NCBI GenBank assembly: GCA_937877515.1
Contig: CALFIX010000038.1
Location: forward strand, 27,437-91,436
Length of the DNA stretch: 64,000 bases
Reading direction: 5' to 3'
Source of the DNA: an uncultured Treponema sp.
GTDB lineage: Bacteria > Spirochaetota > Spirochaetia > Treponematales > Treponemataceae
Part shown: piece by piece, positions 7,826 through 17,126 of the stretch
How the letters are laid out: every line of letters begins with the position of its first letter
How positions within the stretch are numbered: position 1 is the first letter of the stretch
Made by a program: the position numbers and the translations under genes
The notes under the pieces: model-generated
Databases searched by the model: none
The model's input: only the letters and a program-made list of their open reading frames with translations
Told to the model about the DNA's origin: nothing

Positions 7826-8731
7826 ATGAATTTTTTACGATATCTTTTAATTGGTTGCGCAGTTGGTATGGCAAATGTAATTCCAGGTGTTTCTGGAGGA
7901 ACCGTTGCCGTCGTTTTTAATATTTATGATAAATTTGTAAATGCCCTGACGTTTAACGTTAAAAAACTTATTCAGGAAAGAAAATTCTTGATTCCGCTTG
8001 TTTCGGGCATGCTTTTAGGTGTTGTTCTTTTTAGTAAGCTCATAACAATTTTGTATGAAAATTTTCCTTTACAAACAAATTTCTTTTTTACAGGTCTTAT
8101 TTTAGGTAGCATTCCGCTTTTGGTTTCTTATGTTTTTAAAAGAGAGAACGATGAACAGTTAAAAAAATCTACAATTGTTGGAAGCGTTATTTGTATTTTA
8201 GCCGGCATTGCCTTTATGATTTTGTATGCTTTCTTAGAAGCAAAATTCGGTCTTAATGAAGGAAGCTCCTCATTATCAGAAGAGTTGCCTCCGTGGACAA
8301 TAAAACTTGCTTTGCGCATTTTTATAGCCGGCATTCTTGGGGCAATTGCAATGATTATTCCCGGTATTTCAGGTTCCCTTTTAATGCTCATGATGGGGGT
8401 TTACCCAATAGTCGTTAAATGTATTCCTTTACTTTTTGTACCTTCAGAATTTCTTAAGGCTCTTTGTCTTTTGCTTCCAAATGGAATTGGTGTCTTAATA
8501 GGCCTTGCTTGTGGCGTTGCCTTAATAAAATTCTTGCTGAGAAAAGTAAAAAATCAGACTTATGCCGTAATTTTGGGGCTTTTAGTAGGCTCAGCTTTTA
8601 ACTTGTTTCCAGGTTTTAAAGATGTTAACGGTGCGGGTAATCTTCTTATATGCATTTTGTGTCTTATTTTTGGCGTTTTACTTGCATATTTGGGGTCTCG
8701 TCTTGCTCCTGAAGAAAACAGCGGTAATTAA
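7826..8731 (+). CDS. DUF368 polytopic membrane protein, likely undecaprenyl-phosphate transporter
   Basis: Integral membrane protein of 301 residues with about eight hydrophobic segments. It has the two inverted half-repeats of the DUF368 family: GMANVIPGVSGGT near residue 14 and AMIIPGISGSLLMLMMG near residue 172, each with the conserved PG(V/I)SG turn. DUF368 proteins (PopT) are known to recycle undecaprenyl phosphate across the cytoplasmic membrane for wall and surface polysaccharide synthesis; I assign that role by family. The start codon lies 7 nt after a -10 element with no ribosome-binding site, so the mRNA is probably leaderless. The gene appears monocistronic. Confidence 0.85.
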   Translation: MNFLRYLLIGCAVGMANVIPGVSGGTVAVVFNIYDKFVNALTFNVKKLIQERKFLIPLVSGMLLGVVLFSKLITILYENFPLQTNFFFTGLILGSIPLLVSYVFKRENDEQLKKSTIVGSVICILAGIAFMILYAFLEAKFGLNEGSSSLSEELPPWTIKLALRIFIAGILGAIAMIIPGISGSLLMLMMGVYPIVVKCIPLLFVPSEFLKALCLLLPNGIGVLIGLACGVALIKFLLRKVKNQTYAVILGLLVGSAFNLFPGFKDVNGAGNLLICILCLIFGVLLAYLGSRLAPEENSGN

Positions 8732-8823
8732 GCAATATTGAAAAAAAAAATTCTTTTCTTTTAAGAGTTTTATGGTTATCTTTTTAGGGTAGCTTTTATA
8801 AATTGATTTTTATGGGAGAAAAT

Positions 8824-9366
8824 ATGACAAACGAAGATAAAATAAGAAGTACGACTGTTATTGCTGTAAAAAAAGACGGAAAAGTTGCAATGGCAGGTGA
8901 CGGTCAGGTTACAGCAGGAAACACTGTTGTAAAGGGAAACGCTCATAAGGTTCGTAAAATTTTAGATGGAAAAGTCATTACAGGCTTTGCGGGCAGTGTT
9001 GCAGATGCCTTTACTCTTTTTGACAAGTTTGAAGAAAAATTAAAGGAATTCAATGGAGACCTTACCCGCAGTGCTGTTGAACTTGCAAAACTCTGGCGTA
9101 CCGACCGCATGATGAGTAAGCTTGAAGCTATGCTTCTTGTTGCCGATAAAACAAAAATACTTTTAATAAGTGGAGATGGAAACGTTATAGAGCCTGAAAA
9201 TGATGTAATGGCAATAGGCAGCGGTGGAAATTATGCTTATGCCGCGGCTTTGGCTTATTTAGAGTCTAGTTCATTGTCTGCTAGAGAAATTGCAGAAAAA
9301 TCATTAAAAATCGCAGGTGACATCTGTATTTACACAAACAACAACGTTACTGTGGAGGAACTTTAA
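8824..9366 (+). CDS. hslV: ATP-dependent protease subunit HslV (ClpQ)
   Basis: Peptidase half of the HslVU proteasome-like complex, an N-terminal-threonine hydrolase. ATG 8824 follows GGGAG at 8 nt and gives 180 residues. The catalytic TT of the family stands at about residues 10-11 (STTVIAVKKDGK), so a propeptide of about 9 residues must be removed, unlike E. coli where only Met is lost. Other conserved blocks are MAGDGQVT, GFAGSVADAFTLF, LEAML and IGSGGNYA. It is followed after 2 nt by hslU. AT-rich DNA upstream (8732-8823) holds no CIRCE element that I can see. Confidence 0.95.
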   Translation: MTNEDKIRSTTVIAVKKDGKVAMAGDGQVTAGNTVVKGNAHKVRKILDGKVITGFAGSVADAFTLFDKFEEKLKEFNGDLTRSAVELAKLWRTDRMMSKLEAMLLVADKTKILLISGDGNVIEPENDVMAIGSGGNYAYAAALAYLESSSLSAREIAEKSLKIAGDICIYTNNNVTVEEL

Positions 9367-9368
9367 TT

Positions 9369-10937
9369 ATGGAAAATACACAGAGCTCTAAAGCCGTTCA
9401 AGTTTTAGGAAGTCCAGATGGATTGACACCTGCAGAGATTGTACAAAAATTAGACGCCTACATAATTGGACAGGCAAAAGCAAAAAGACACGTTGCTGTT
9501 GCACTAAGAAACAGACAAAGACGTATTAAGCTTCCGGAAGAAATTCGTGAGGAAGTTGCTCCCAAAAACATTTTGATGATTGGACCTACGGGTGTTGGAA
9601 AAACAGAAATTGCTCGTCGTCTTGCAAAACTTTGTGGTGCTCCGTTTTTAAAGATTGAAGCAACAAAGTACACTGAAGTCGGTTATGTTGGCCGTGATGT
9701 AGAAAGTATGGTCAGAGACCTTATGGCCGTTGGCTACAACATGGTAAAGGCAGAAACTCAGGAAAAGCTAAAAGCTAAAGCTGAACCACTTGTAGAAGAA
9801 GCTTTATTAGATTTACTTTTGCCAGGAAGTTCTTCTAAAAAGGAAAATAAAGTTGTAAAAAAGCCTAATGTTCACATTGTAGGAAATATTTTTGGAGAAA
9901 ATAGTCCTGTACATGGCAGTGTTCTTCAGATTGAAATTCCAAAAAACGGTGAAAAACAGAAAGCAGAAAATGCTGAAGCCGAAAATACAGAAAAGGTAGA
10001 AACTCTTCCTCCTCCAGAAGCAGCAAAGGAAGGCTCTCAAACAGCAAATGATATGAGCGAGACTAGAGAAAAATTCAGGACAATGCTCAGAGAGGGAAAA
10101 CTTGAAGACCGTCTTGTTGATGTAACTGTAAATCAGCAGCCACACTTTGATGGCGGAATGTTCTCCAGCGGTAATCCGGAAGAAATTGAACAGGGCATTA
10201 TGAGTTTACAGGAAATGTTCTCTGGCGGAAAAAGCCGAAGAAAATCTGTAACTGTACATGAGGCTCGTCAGATTCTTATGGCAGAAGAATTAGATCGCCT
10301 TACTGACAGCGATAAAGTTGCAGATGAGGCTAAAGAGCTTGTAGAGCAAAGCGGTATTATCTTTATTGATGAAATTGACAAGATTGCCACAAAAGGCGGG
10401 GAAAGCGGAAGACAGAACGTAAGCCGAGAAGGCGTTCAGCGTGACATTCTTCCTATTGTAGAAGGATGTGATGTAAATACTAAGTGGGGTGTTGTAAACA
10501 CAACTCATATTTTGTTTATAGGGGCAGGTGCGTTCAGTTTAAGTGCTCCAAGTGATCTTATTCCGGAATTACAGGGCCGATTCCCTCTTCGTGTAGAGCT
10601 GGAAGCTTTAAGTAAGGCTGATTTTAAGCGCATATTAACTGAACCTAAAAATGCATTGATAAAGCAGTATGAGGCTCTGCTTGCAACCGAAGGTGTAAAC
10701 CTTGTGTTCACTGATGAAGCTATAGACCGTCTTGCCGCAATTGCAGAGGATGTAAACAGTCATGCAGAAAATATTGGTGCTCGCCGCTTGCACACAATCA
10801 TGGAAGCTGTTCTTGAAGAATTAAACTTTAGTGCAGATACTCATAAAGGCGAAACAATTACTATAGACGAAAACTATGTAAATGAAACCTTAAAGGGTGT
10901 TGTTCAGAACCAGGATCTAGAGCGCTACATTTTATAG
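9369..10937 (+). CDS. hslU: ATPase subunit HslU (ClpY) with enlarged I domain
   Basis: AAA+ unfoldase that feeds HslV. Motifs: N-terminal LTPAEIVQKLDAYIIGQ, Walker A GPTGVGKT (72-79), the YVGRDVESMVRDL segment, Walker B IIFIDEIDKIA (about 328-338), RDILPIVEG, and the C-terminal LERYIL tail that docks into HslV. The protein is 522 residues against about 443 in E. coli; the surplus is an acidic, Glu/Lys/Pro-rich stretch inside the intermediate (I) domain, roughly residues 150-240. The GGAGGA ribosome site lies in the last codons of hslV, so the two are translated together. A stem-loop follows at 10966-10990. Confidence 0.96.
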   Translation: MENTQSSKAVQVLGSPDGLTPAEIVQKLDAYIIGQAKAKRHVAVALRNRQRRIKLPEEIREEVAPKNILMIGPTGVGKTEIARRLAKLCGAPFLKIEATKYTEVGYVGRDVESMVRDLMAVGYNMVKAETQEKLKAKAEPLVEEALLDLLLPGSSSKKENKVVKKPNVHIVGNIFGENSPVHGSVLQIEIPKNGEKQKAENAEAENTEKVETLPPPEAAKEGSQTANDMSETREKFRTMLREGKLEDRLVDVTVNQQPHFDGGMFSSGNPEEIEQGIMSLQEMFSGGKSRRKSVTVHEARQILMAEELDRLTDSDKVADEAKELVEQSGIIFIDEIDKIATKGGESGRQNVSREGVQRDILPIVEGCDVNTKWGVVNTTHILFIGAGAFSLSAPSDLIPELQGRFPLRVELEALSKADFKRILTEPKNALIKQYEALLATEGVNLVFTDEAIDRLAAIAEDVNSHAENIGARRLHTIMEAVLEELNFSADTHKGETITIDENYVNETLKGVVQNQDLERYIL

Positions 10938-10965
10938 AGTGTAAATAAAATGCTAAAAAAAGAAA

Positions 10966-10990
10966 CCCTCTGTGCTTATGGTACAGAGGG
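10966..10990. terminator. Stem-loop terminator between hslU and the kinase gene
   Basis: CCCTCTGT (10966-10973) and ACAGAGGG (10983-10990) form an 8-bp stem with a 9-nt loop. On the minus strand it is followed by a T-rich run (TTTCTTTTTTT), so it best fits termination of the minus-strand gene but may serve both. Confidence 0.7.
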
Positions 10991-11011
10991 CTTCTTATTA
11001 GTGTTGAGTTT

Positions 11012-12664
11012 TTAATAATGGAATGAAGAGCCGCCTATAAACTCTCTGATTATGGACTGGCTTGGAACAGCTGTTGCCGGAATTGTAGAGAAATAACTTA
11101 AGAAGTTTAGAAGTCTGCTTGCTTCTCCATATTCTTTTTGAAGAGGTGTAACACATCTTAAAAGAGGCTCTGCATAAACTTTAAGAACAGGAAGTTCATA
11201 GTCCAGTGCAGTATTAAGCATTGCATCTGCATTGTTTTGGAACGGGAAAATATGAAGCCTTTCGCCTTTTTGAACATTATCCCACATGCTTATTGTTGCA
11301 GCTGCATCCTTTCCGCGGAATTGAGAATCGCGCACAATGCGTCTGATTAAACGATTGTCGCTTGTTGCGATGCGGTTGTGATCATCCAAGTTAAGCTGTG
11401 TCAGAGCTGAAAGATAAATCTTAAATTTCTTTTCTTGAGGAATTAAAGGTGTAAGCTTGTCGTTTAAGCCATGAATTCCTTCCATAACGAGAATATCGTT
11501 TGGTCCTAAGCTCATTGTGTCGCCTTTAAAGTGTCGTTTACCTTCGTGGAAGTCGTAGCTCGGAACCTCTATTGTCTTGCCGGCAAACAAGTCCAGGAGG
11601 TTCTGGTTTATAAGCTCCACATCGAGTGCTTCAAGACATTCGTAGTCATATTCGCCTTTTTCGTTTTTAGGAGTCTGTTCACGACCAACGTAGTAGCAGT
11701 CAAGGCTTATGACTTTTGGCTTGTATCCTATTGCCTGCAGTTGAAGTGCAAGTTTTTTGCTGGTTGTTGTTTTTCCGCTTGACGAAGGACCAGCAATTAA
11801 GACTACACGTGCTGTTCCCCTTTGGTGAATCTGATCTGCAATATCTGCCATGCACTTAACTTGTAAGGTTTCTGTTGTGTCAATAAACTCATCTACAGTA
11901 CGATCGTGTATAAGCTGATTTAGGGAAGCCGCACTTGTAACTCCAAGCCTTTTACCCCAGTCTTTGTAGCGTTTGTAGATTTCAAAAAGCTTCGGCTGAT
12001 CTTCAAACGGAGGAAGCTTTGCCGGATCCGTATGAGTTGGGAATCTTAAAAGAAAACCTTCATGATATGGCATAAGGTCAAAAATATCTAAGGCTCCTGT
12101 TGTGCTTACAAGAGGACCAAAGTAGAGGTCTGTAAAGCCTTCCAGAGAGTTTACCTGAACTCTTGAAGGACTTCTGTAGTTCAATTGTTTACGAGTTTCT
12201 ACAAGACCAAGTTCTTCAAATAAAGTGCAGGCTTCTTTGTATGAAATAAAATGATTTTCTATAATCTTGTCTTCGTCTACAATGCGCTGCATTTCCGCTT
12301 TTAGCGCATTAACAGCCGTTGGGTCTAAAGCATTCCCCGTATCTAATGTGTAATAGTAGCCGTAACCTAAGCTGTGACCTACCAAAAGATGGGAGTCTGG
12401 GTAAATGTTATGACATGCAACTGCCAGAATAAAGCAAAGTGACCTTCTGTAAATACTTGCGCCTTCTGCTGAGTCTTCATAAACGGGTTCTAACTGTGCA
12501 GAAATATTTACTACACCGTCTAAAGAGCAAATTTCATTGTTTACTTTTACAGCAACGATTTTTTTGCCTTCTTGGGAAATACGATTTATTAACGTAAGAG
12601 GTCTAATTTCATTTTCAACTTCTATAGAAGTGTGGTCTGGAAAAGTTAATGTAATCTTCTTCAT
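11012..12664 (-). CDS. TGS-domain nucleoside (uridine kinase-like) kinase
   Basis: Fusion protein of 550 residues. The N-terminus (KKITLTFPDHTSIEV) is a TGS domain and is followed by a ThrRS-like second domain (GHSLGYGYYY, about residues 90-100), then a C-terminal P-loop kinase of the phosphoribulokinase/uridine kinase family with Walker A AGPSSSGKTTTS near residue 288, the SLDCYYVGRE lid segment and VMEGIHGLND. The architecture is known from many bacteria and is annotated as a nucleoside kinase; the substrate is not established from sequence. I set the start at the ATG at 12664 because it lies 8 nt after a TTGTCA-17-TATAAT promoter; longer starts would lie inside the promoter. Confidence 0.85.
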   Translation of the reverse strand: MKKITLTFPDHTSIEVENEIRPLTLINRISQEGKKIVAVKVNNEICSLDGVVNISAQLEPVYEDSAEGASIYRRSLCFILAVACHNIYPDSHLLVGHSLGYGYYYTLDTGNALDPTAVNALKAEMQRIVDEDKIIENHFISYKEACTLFEELGLVETRKQLNYRSPSRVQVNSLEGFTDLYFGPLVSTTGALDIFDLMPYHEGFLLRFPTHTDPAKLPPFEDQPKLFEIYKRYKDWGKRLGVTSAASLNQLIHDRTVDEFIDTTETLQVKCMADIADQIHQRGTARVVLIAGPSSSGKTTTSKKLALQLQAIGYKPKVISLDCYYVGREQTPKNEKGEYDYECLEALDVELINQNLLDLFAGKTIEVPSYDFHEGKRHFKGDTMSLGPNDILVMEGIHGLNDKLTPLIPQEKKFKIYLSALTQLNLDDHNRIATSDNRLIRRIVRDSQFRGKDAAATISMWDNVQKGERLHIFPFQNNADAMLNTALDYELPVLKVYAEPLLRCVTPLQKEYGEASRLLNFLSYFSTIPATAVPSQSIIREFIGGSSFHY

Positions 12665-12671
12665 ACTATAC

Positions 12672-12700
12672 ATTATAACCCATGAATTTTGCTTTGACAA
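12672..12700 (-). promoter_or_regulatory. Promoter placed for a leaderless kinase mRNA
   Basis: Minus strand: TTGTCA (12695-12700), 17-nt spacer, perfect TATAAT (12672-12677), then 7 nt to the ATG. No Shine-Dalgarno. The promoter rules out the longer upstream starts. Confidence 0.75.
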
Positions 12701-12783
12701 ATATTTTGTTGAATTTGTAGTATAAAGAGAATTTTATGTACTGCTGAGATTGCTGACTGTTTTTTTACATAAACTAATTTGTT

Positions 12784-13503
12784 TTATTCAAATTGAATCA
12801 GTGCCTTAGTTATGTTTTCTGAATCAGATATTACTATGATTTTTTTATTTTCAATTTCTGCATACTTTCCATAAATTTCTTCTCCGTTTTTTATTGCAGT
12901 TTTATATGTTATTCTGATTTTTGAGAAGTTTTGATTTTCATATACTTCGTCAGGTAATGTTTCTAATGCATAATCAATGTAGATTAGGTTATGTACATGA
13001 TTGTTAAAATCAAAATCACTTTTTCTAAGTTCAATTTTCTTTTCTAAAATAAAGTCTGAAGGAATTTGAATTTTATCCAGCTTAGATTCTTCAAATATGG
13101 ATTTATTTTCCGGCTGATATTTTTCCAGGAGTTCCTTTTCAATTTTACATAATCTTTGAGCCTTAATGTCAAATAAAACCCAGCGAGTTGTTCCCTTAAT
13201 GCAGAGCCTGTCATTTTTGTATAAAGCAAAGTTTCTTACTGCTACAAGCGGAGACTGCAGCTGTTCAGCCCATGTTTCAATTTTTATTTTATCCGAATAA
13301 AGAGGGTATTCATTTACCTCTATTTTCCACTCCGTCAGAACCCAGGCATTGGTTGTTCCGTCATATTTAAATACACTGTCTCCTGCTGAATCTGAATGGC
13401 GGTTTCCAAGGTTTTCAAAAATTCTTAAAATTCCAAATATGCTTAGTCTTCCGTCTTTTCCAAAATCTTCAATTACTGTTTTATATTCTTCTGAAAAAAT
13501 CAT
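12784..13503 (-). CDS. Acyl-ACP thioesterase
   Basis: Hot-dog-fold thioesterase of 239 residues that releases fatty acids from acyl carrier protein. It shows the two-hot-dog arrangement of the FatA/FatB family: N-terminal helix with GILRIFENLGNRHS, strand AWVLTEWKIEVNEYP, and the second domain with the catalytic motif DFDFNNHVHNLIYIDYALE (Asp/Asn/His near residues 165-172). ATG 13503 is supported by GGGAG about 10 nt upstream. It lies alone on the minus strand between the kinase and the helicase, 119 nt before the kinase gene. The chain length preference cannot be predicted. Confidence 0.85.
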   Translation of the reverse strand: MIFSEEYKTVIEDFGKDGRLSIFGILRIFENLGNRHSDSAGDSVFKYDGTTNAWVLTEWKIEVNEYPLYSDKIKIETWAEQLQSPLVAVRNFALYKNDRLCIKGTTRWVLFDIKAQRLCKIEKELLEKYQPENKSIFEESKLDKIQIPSDFILEKKIELRKSDFDFNNHVHNLIYIDYALETLPDEVYENQNFSKIRITYKTAIKNGEEIYGKYAEIENKKIIVISDSENITKALIQFE

Positions 13504-13641
13504 TTTTAAATTTCTCCCTGTAATGAAAAAAATTATATATTAGAACTGAATTTGGTTCAATGTTTTTATTGTTCTGAGCATTTTTAAATGTCGTTAAAAG
13601 GCTGCACCTTGTAATATTAATCATTTAAAATCTGGTACTAG

Positions 13642-13670
13642 ATGACATACAATGCGATAAATGCTATACT
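13642..13670 (+). promoter_or_regulatory. Promoter for the DEAD-box helicase gene
   Basis: ATGACA (13642-13647), 17-nt spacer, TATACT (13665-13670). Start predicted near 13677, giving a short leader with the Shine-Dalgarno TTAGGA at 13687-13692. It also argues against a translation start at 13642. Confidence 0.65.
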
Positions 13671-13698
13671 TTGCAAACTATTTCTTTTAGGATACAAC

Positions 13699-15366
13699 AT
13701 GAATTTTACAGAATTAACTTTGAATGAAGCACTTCTTGAGGGAATTAAAGATGCAGGTTATGTTTCTTGTACACCTGTTCAGGAGGAAGTGTTAAAGGCA
13801 TCTTTGGAAGGCAAGGATCTTTACGTTCAGTCTCAGACTGGAACTGGAAAAACAGCGGCATATCTTATTTCAGTTATTCAGGAGCTTTTAACTCGTGAAG
13901 CAGCTGTCGGTAAAAAAGCACTTGTCATGGTGCCGACACGGGAACTTGCCGTTCAGGTTCAGGAAGAGGCAGAAAAGCTTCTTAAGGCAACAAGTTTAAA
14001 ATGCGACAGTTTTTATGGTGGTGTAGGCTACGACAAACAGGTTGCTTCGTTAAAGCGCGGCGTTGACATTATGATTGGAACTCCCGGCCGTGTTTTAGAT
14101 TTAAACGAAGGAAACCAGATGCAGATGGACGATGTTGAGTTCCTCGTTATAGACGAAGCAGACAGAATGTTTGACATGGGATTTTACCCGGATTTACGCC
14201 GCCTTATAAAAGTTCTTCCTGCATGCGAAAAAAGGCAGACAATGCTTTTTAGTGCAACATTAAACAGCTACGTAAAAAATTTAGCCTGGGAATACACACG
14301 TAACCCAGAGGAAATTACAATTGCTCAGGAAAATATTACAGTTGATGAAATAGACCAGCTTCTGTTCCATGTTTCCAGCAGCGACAAGATGCGTCTTCTT
14401 TTAGGAATAATTCAAAACGAGAAACCAGAAAGCCTTATCGTGTTCTGCAATACAAAGCGCAGTTGTGAGGTTGTTGCAAAACGCCTTCGCATAAACGGCA
14501 TTGAATCAGAATTCATTATTGGAGACCTTCCTCAGAAAAAGCGTCTTTCCATAATGGAAAGCTTTAAGAGCGGAAAGGTTAAGTGCCTTGTTGCAACAGA
14601 TGTTGCTGCCCGTGGAATTGACGTAAATGATTTGGCGATGGTTATAAATTTTGACTTACCTAATGAGGTTGAAAACTATGTTCACCGCATTGGACGTACA
14701 GCCCGTGCCGGTAAAAAAGGAAAGGCTTATACTTTCTGCAGCGAGCAGGACGTTTATTCTCTTCCTTCGATTGAACGCTACATAGAGAAGCAGATTCCAA
14801 GTCAAGTTGCGGATGAAACTCTTTTTGCAGAGGACAAGAGTAAGGACGTTTACATAAAGTTAGACTCGTACCATGAAGAATATAACGACAAAAGTGATTT
14901 CGGTCGTAAAAGAAAATCTGAATACGATAAAACTCATTCCTTCCGTGGCGGACGCTCCTCTAACGGAAAACGCAGTCCTAAAGGTGATGCAGGCCGTTAT
15001 GACAATGGCGGACGCTATGACACAACTCGTGGCAATGGACGCTATTCAATCCGAAACGAAGAGAGAAGCAAGGACTACAAGAGGGACAGACGTGTCTTTA
15101 GTGCCGAAGAAGAGTCTCTTCTTGCAACAATGAGTACGGAGGAAAGAATGGCCCTTTACCGCGAAAGGTTTTCAGGAAAAGGTATCCAGGCTTCATCTGC
15201 TTCATCTTCAAAAAACGGCGGAAAAAAGGCTTTCTCTAAATCAAAGAAAAATGCAAAGGCACAGAAAGCTTCTTCTAAAAAGCAGGTTCCTTCCAAAAAG
15301 CAAAATGCTTCTTCAGAGAAGAAAGGCTTCTTGAGTGCAATAAAGGCATTCTTTAGCGGAAAGTAA
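13699..15366 (+). CDS. DEAD-box ATP-dependent RNA helicase with basic RG/KS-rich tail
   Basis: RNA helicase of 555 residues, probably in ribosome assembly or mRNA turnover. Motifs in order: Q motif with GYVSCTPVQEEVL, motif I QTGTGKT (about 45-53), Ia PTRELAVQ, II DEAD (152-155), III SAT, and VI HRIGRTARAG (about 328-337). After the helicase core (about 380 residues) comes a 170-residue low-complexity tail: an RGG/RYDNGG-like section, an acidic patch, then a Lys/Ser/Ala-rich basic end. Such tails bind RNA in CsdA/RhlE-type helicases. ATG 13699 follows TTAGGA by 6 nt. The orthologue (CsdA, RhlE or RhlB) cannot be fixed by eye. Confidence 0.92.
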   Translation: MNFTELTLNEALLEGIKDAGYVSCTPVQEEVLKASLEGKDLYVQSQTGTGKTAAYLISVIQELLTREAAVGKKALVMVPTRELAVQVQEEAEKLLKATSLKCDSFYGGVGYDKQVASLKRGVDIMIGTPGRVLDLNEGNQMQMDDVEFLVIDEADRMFDMGFYPDLRRLIKVLPACEKRQTMLFSATLNSYVKNLAWEYTRNPEEITIAQENITVDEIDQLLFHVSSSDKMRLLLGIIQNEKPESLIVFCNTKRSCEVVAKRLRINGIESEFIIGDLPQKKRLSIMESFKSGKVKCLVATDVAARGIDVNDLAMVINFDLPNEVENYVHRIGRTARAGKKGKAYTFCSEQDVYSLPSIERYIEKQIPSQVADETLFAEDKSKDVYIKLDSYHEEYNDKSDFGRKRKSEYDKTHSFRGGRSSNGKRSPKGDAGRYDNGGRYDTTRGNGRYSIRNEERSKDYKRDRRVFSAEEESLLATMSTEERMALYRERFSGKGIQASSASSSKNGGKKAFSKSKKNAKAQKASSKKQVPSKKQNASSEKKGFLSAIKAFFSGK

Positions 15367-15479
15367 TTTCTCTGGCGTTATATTGAATCAGGTGCATGGC
15401 TTGTCTTTTGAAGGATGAATCACTTCTGTGCCTGATATTTGCATCGAAAACTCATTCAAAATAGGGAGATAAATTTTTT

Positions 15480-17120
15480 ATGATTACAGTAACAGATTTA
15501 ACGTTAAAATTTTCAGAAAAGCCTCTGTTCAAGGACGTAAACTTAAAGTTTATAAAGGGAAACTGCTACGGCATAATTGGTGCAAACGGAGCTGGAAAGT
15601 CAACTTTCCTGAAAGTTCTTTCAGGAGAGCAGGAGTATGACTCAGGAAGCGTAAGCATTTCTTCCGGAGAGCGTATGGCAAAGTTAAGTCAGGATCACTT
15701 TGCTTTTGACCAATATTCCGTAAAGGAAACCGTAAAGATGGGTTTCCCGAAGCTTTATGAACTTGAAAAAGCAAAGGACGCCATCTACGAGAAGCCTGAT
15801 TTTTCTGAGGAAGACGGAATTAAAGCCGCAGAAATGGAAGCGGAATACGGAGAGCTTGGCGGCTACGAGGCTGAAAACCAGATTGAGCAGATGCTATCTG
15901 GCCTCGGTCTTGAAGAAGAATTCCACGACAGAATGATGGCAGACCTTGACGAAGGTCAGAAGGTCCGCGTTCTTCTGGCACAGTCACTTTTTGGAAATCC
16001 AGACATCCTTTTACTTGACGAACCTACAAACGGTCTTGACCTTGAAAGCATTGCATGGCTTGAAAACTTTCTTATTGAATTTGAAAACTGCGTAATTGTC
16101 GTTAGCCACGACCGTCACTTTTTGAATGCAATCTGTACATACATCTGCGACATAGATTACGGAAAGATTACACAGTTTACCGGTAACTACGACTTCTGGT
16201 ATCACATGAGCCAGATAATGCAGAAGCAGGCAAAAGACGAAAAGAAAAAGCGTGAAGATAAAATGGCAGAGCTTAAGACGTTTATCGCCCGCTTTGCAAG
16301 TAACGTTTCTAAAGCCGGTCAGGCATCAAGCCGTAAGAAAGTGCTTGAAAAGCTTGAGCTTGAAGAGCTTCCTGTTACAAGCAGAAAATTCCCTTACGTT
16401 CATTTCCAGGCAGACCGCGAAATCGGAAACTTTGTACTTACCGCAGAAGACATTAACTCAAAAGACTCAGAAGGAAACGTTCTCTTAGACAACTTTAGCC
16501 TTACAGTGCACCCGGGAGAAAAAGTTGCCTTTGTTGGAATGGAGCACAATTCCATTACAAGTTTCTTTGACATAATTTCAGGTGATGTTCCTTGTGAAGG
16601 CGCCACTATAAACTGGGGGCAGACTACAAGCCACACTTACATGGGACGCGATAATTCAAAATATTTTTCTAACGACTTAAACATTACCGAATGGCTTAAG
16701 CAGTATTCAAAGGAGCAGGATGATGCCTATGTCCGCGGATTTTTAGGACGCATGCTTTTTACAGGAGATGAAAGCCTAAAGCCTGTAAAAGTTCTCTCCG
16801 GTGGAGAAAAGGTTCGCTGTATGTTAAGCAAGATGATGCTTAGCGGTGCAAACGTTTTGATTTTAGACGACCCTACAAATCACCTGGACCTTGAAAGCAT
16901 AGAAAGCCTAAACCAGGGACTTACTCGTTTTAGTGGAGTTGTTTTGTTTTCAAGCCACGACCACGAGTTTATAAGCACAATTGCAAACCGCATTGTAGAA
17001 ATTACTCCAAAAGGCATTATTGACCGCATGATGAACTTTGACGACTACTTAAAGGACGAACAGGTTAAGCAGTTAAGAAAAGATGCCTATGCTGGAACTG
17101 GTCGCAAGATAAGATTTTAG
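15480..17120 (+). CDS. ABC-F family protein, YbiT/YkpA-like, degenerate second ATP site
   Basis: Soluble tandem ABC ATPase of the ABC-F class, which acts on the ribosome. NBD1 has a good Walker A GANGAGKST (34-42), an atypical signature DEGQKVR (about 156) and Walker B LLLDEPTNGLD. A linker rich in Lys/Glu follows (about residues 240-290). In NBD2 the Walker A position reads VGMEHNSITS (about 352-361), without the GKS/T lysine, and the Walker B glutamate is replaced (LDDPTNHLD); its LSGGE signature is intact. Overall sequence order matches YbiT, with 546 residues. ATG 15480 follows GGGAG by about 10 nt. Without a membrane partner it is not a transporter. The altered second site may be a subfamily trait. 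Confidence 0.88.
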   Translation: MITVTDLTLKFSEKPLFKDVNLKFIKGNCYGIIGANGAGKSTFLKVLSGEQEYDSGSVSISSGERMAKLSQDHFAFDQYSVKETVKMGFPKLYELEKAKDAIYEKPDFSEEDGIKAAEMEAEYGELGGYEAENQIEQMLSGLGLEEEFHDRMMADLDEGQKVRVLLAQSLFGNPDILLLDEPTNGLDLESIAWLENFLIEFENCVIVVSHDRHFLNAICTYICDIDYGKITQFTGNYDFWYHMSQIMQKQAKDEKKKREDKMAELKTFIARFASNVSKAGQASSRKKVLEKLELEELPVTSRKFPYVHFQADREIGNFVLTAEDINSKDSEGNVLLDNFSLTVHPGEKVAFVGMEHNSITSFFDIISGDVPCEGATINWGQTTSHTYMGRDNSKYFSNDLNITEWLKQYSKEQDDAYVRGFLGRMLFTGDESLKPVKVLSGGEKVRCMLSKMMLSGANVLILDDPTNHLDLESIESLNQGLTRFSGVVLFSSHDHEFISTIANRIVEITPKGIIDRMMNFDDYLKDEQVKQLRKDAYAGTGRKIRF

Positions 17121-17126
17121 TAAACT

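Noticed and set aside
7570..7920. Frame on the plus strand across the rpmE leader
   Set aside because: Passes over promoters for two other genes and overlaps the DUF368 start; no family resemblance.
8732..8823. CIRCE or heat-shock operator before hslV
   Set aside because: No TTAGCACTC-N9-GAGTGCTAA-type repeat is present, and no other convincing heat-shock element.
15367..15479. TCAGG/CCTGA inverted repeat between helicase and ABC-F genes
   Set aside because: Only a 5-bp core with a loop of over 35 nt; compatible with chance.
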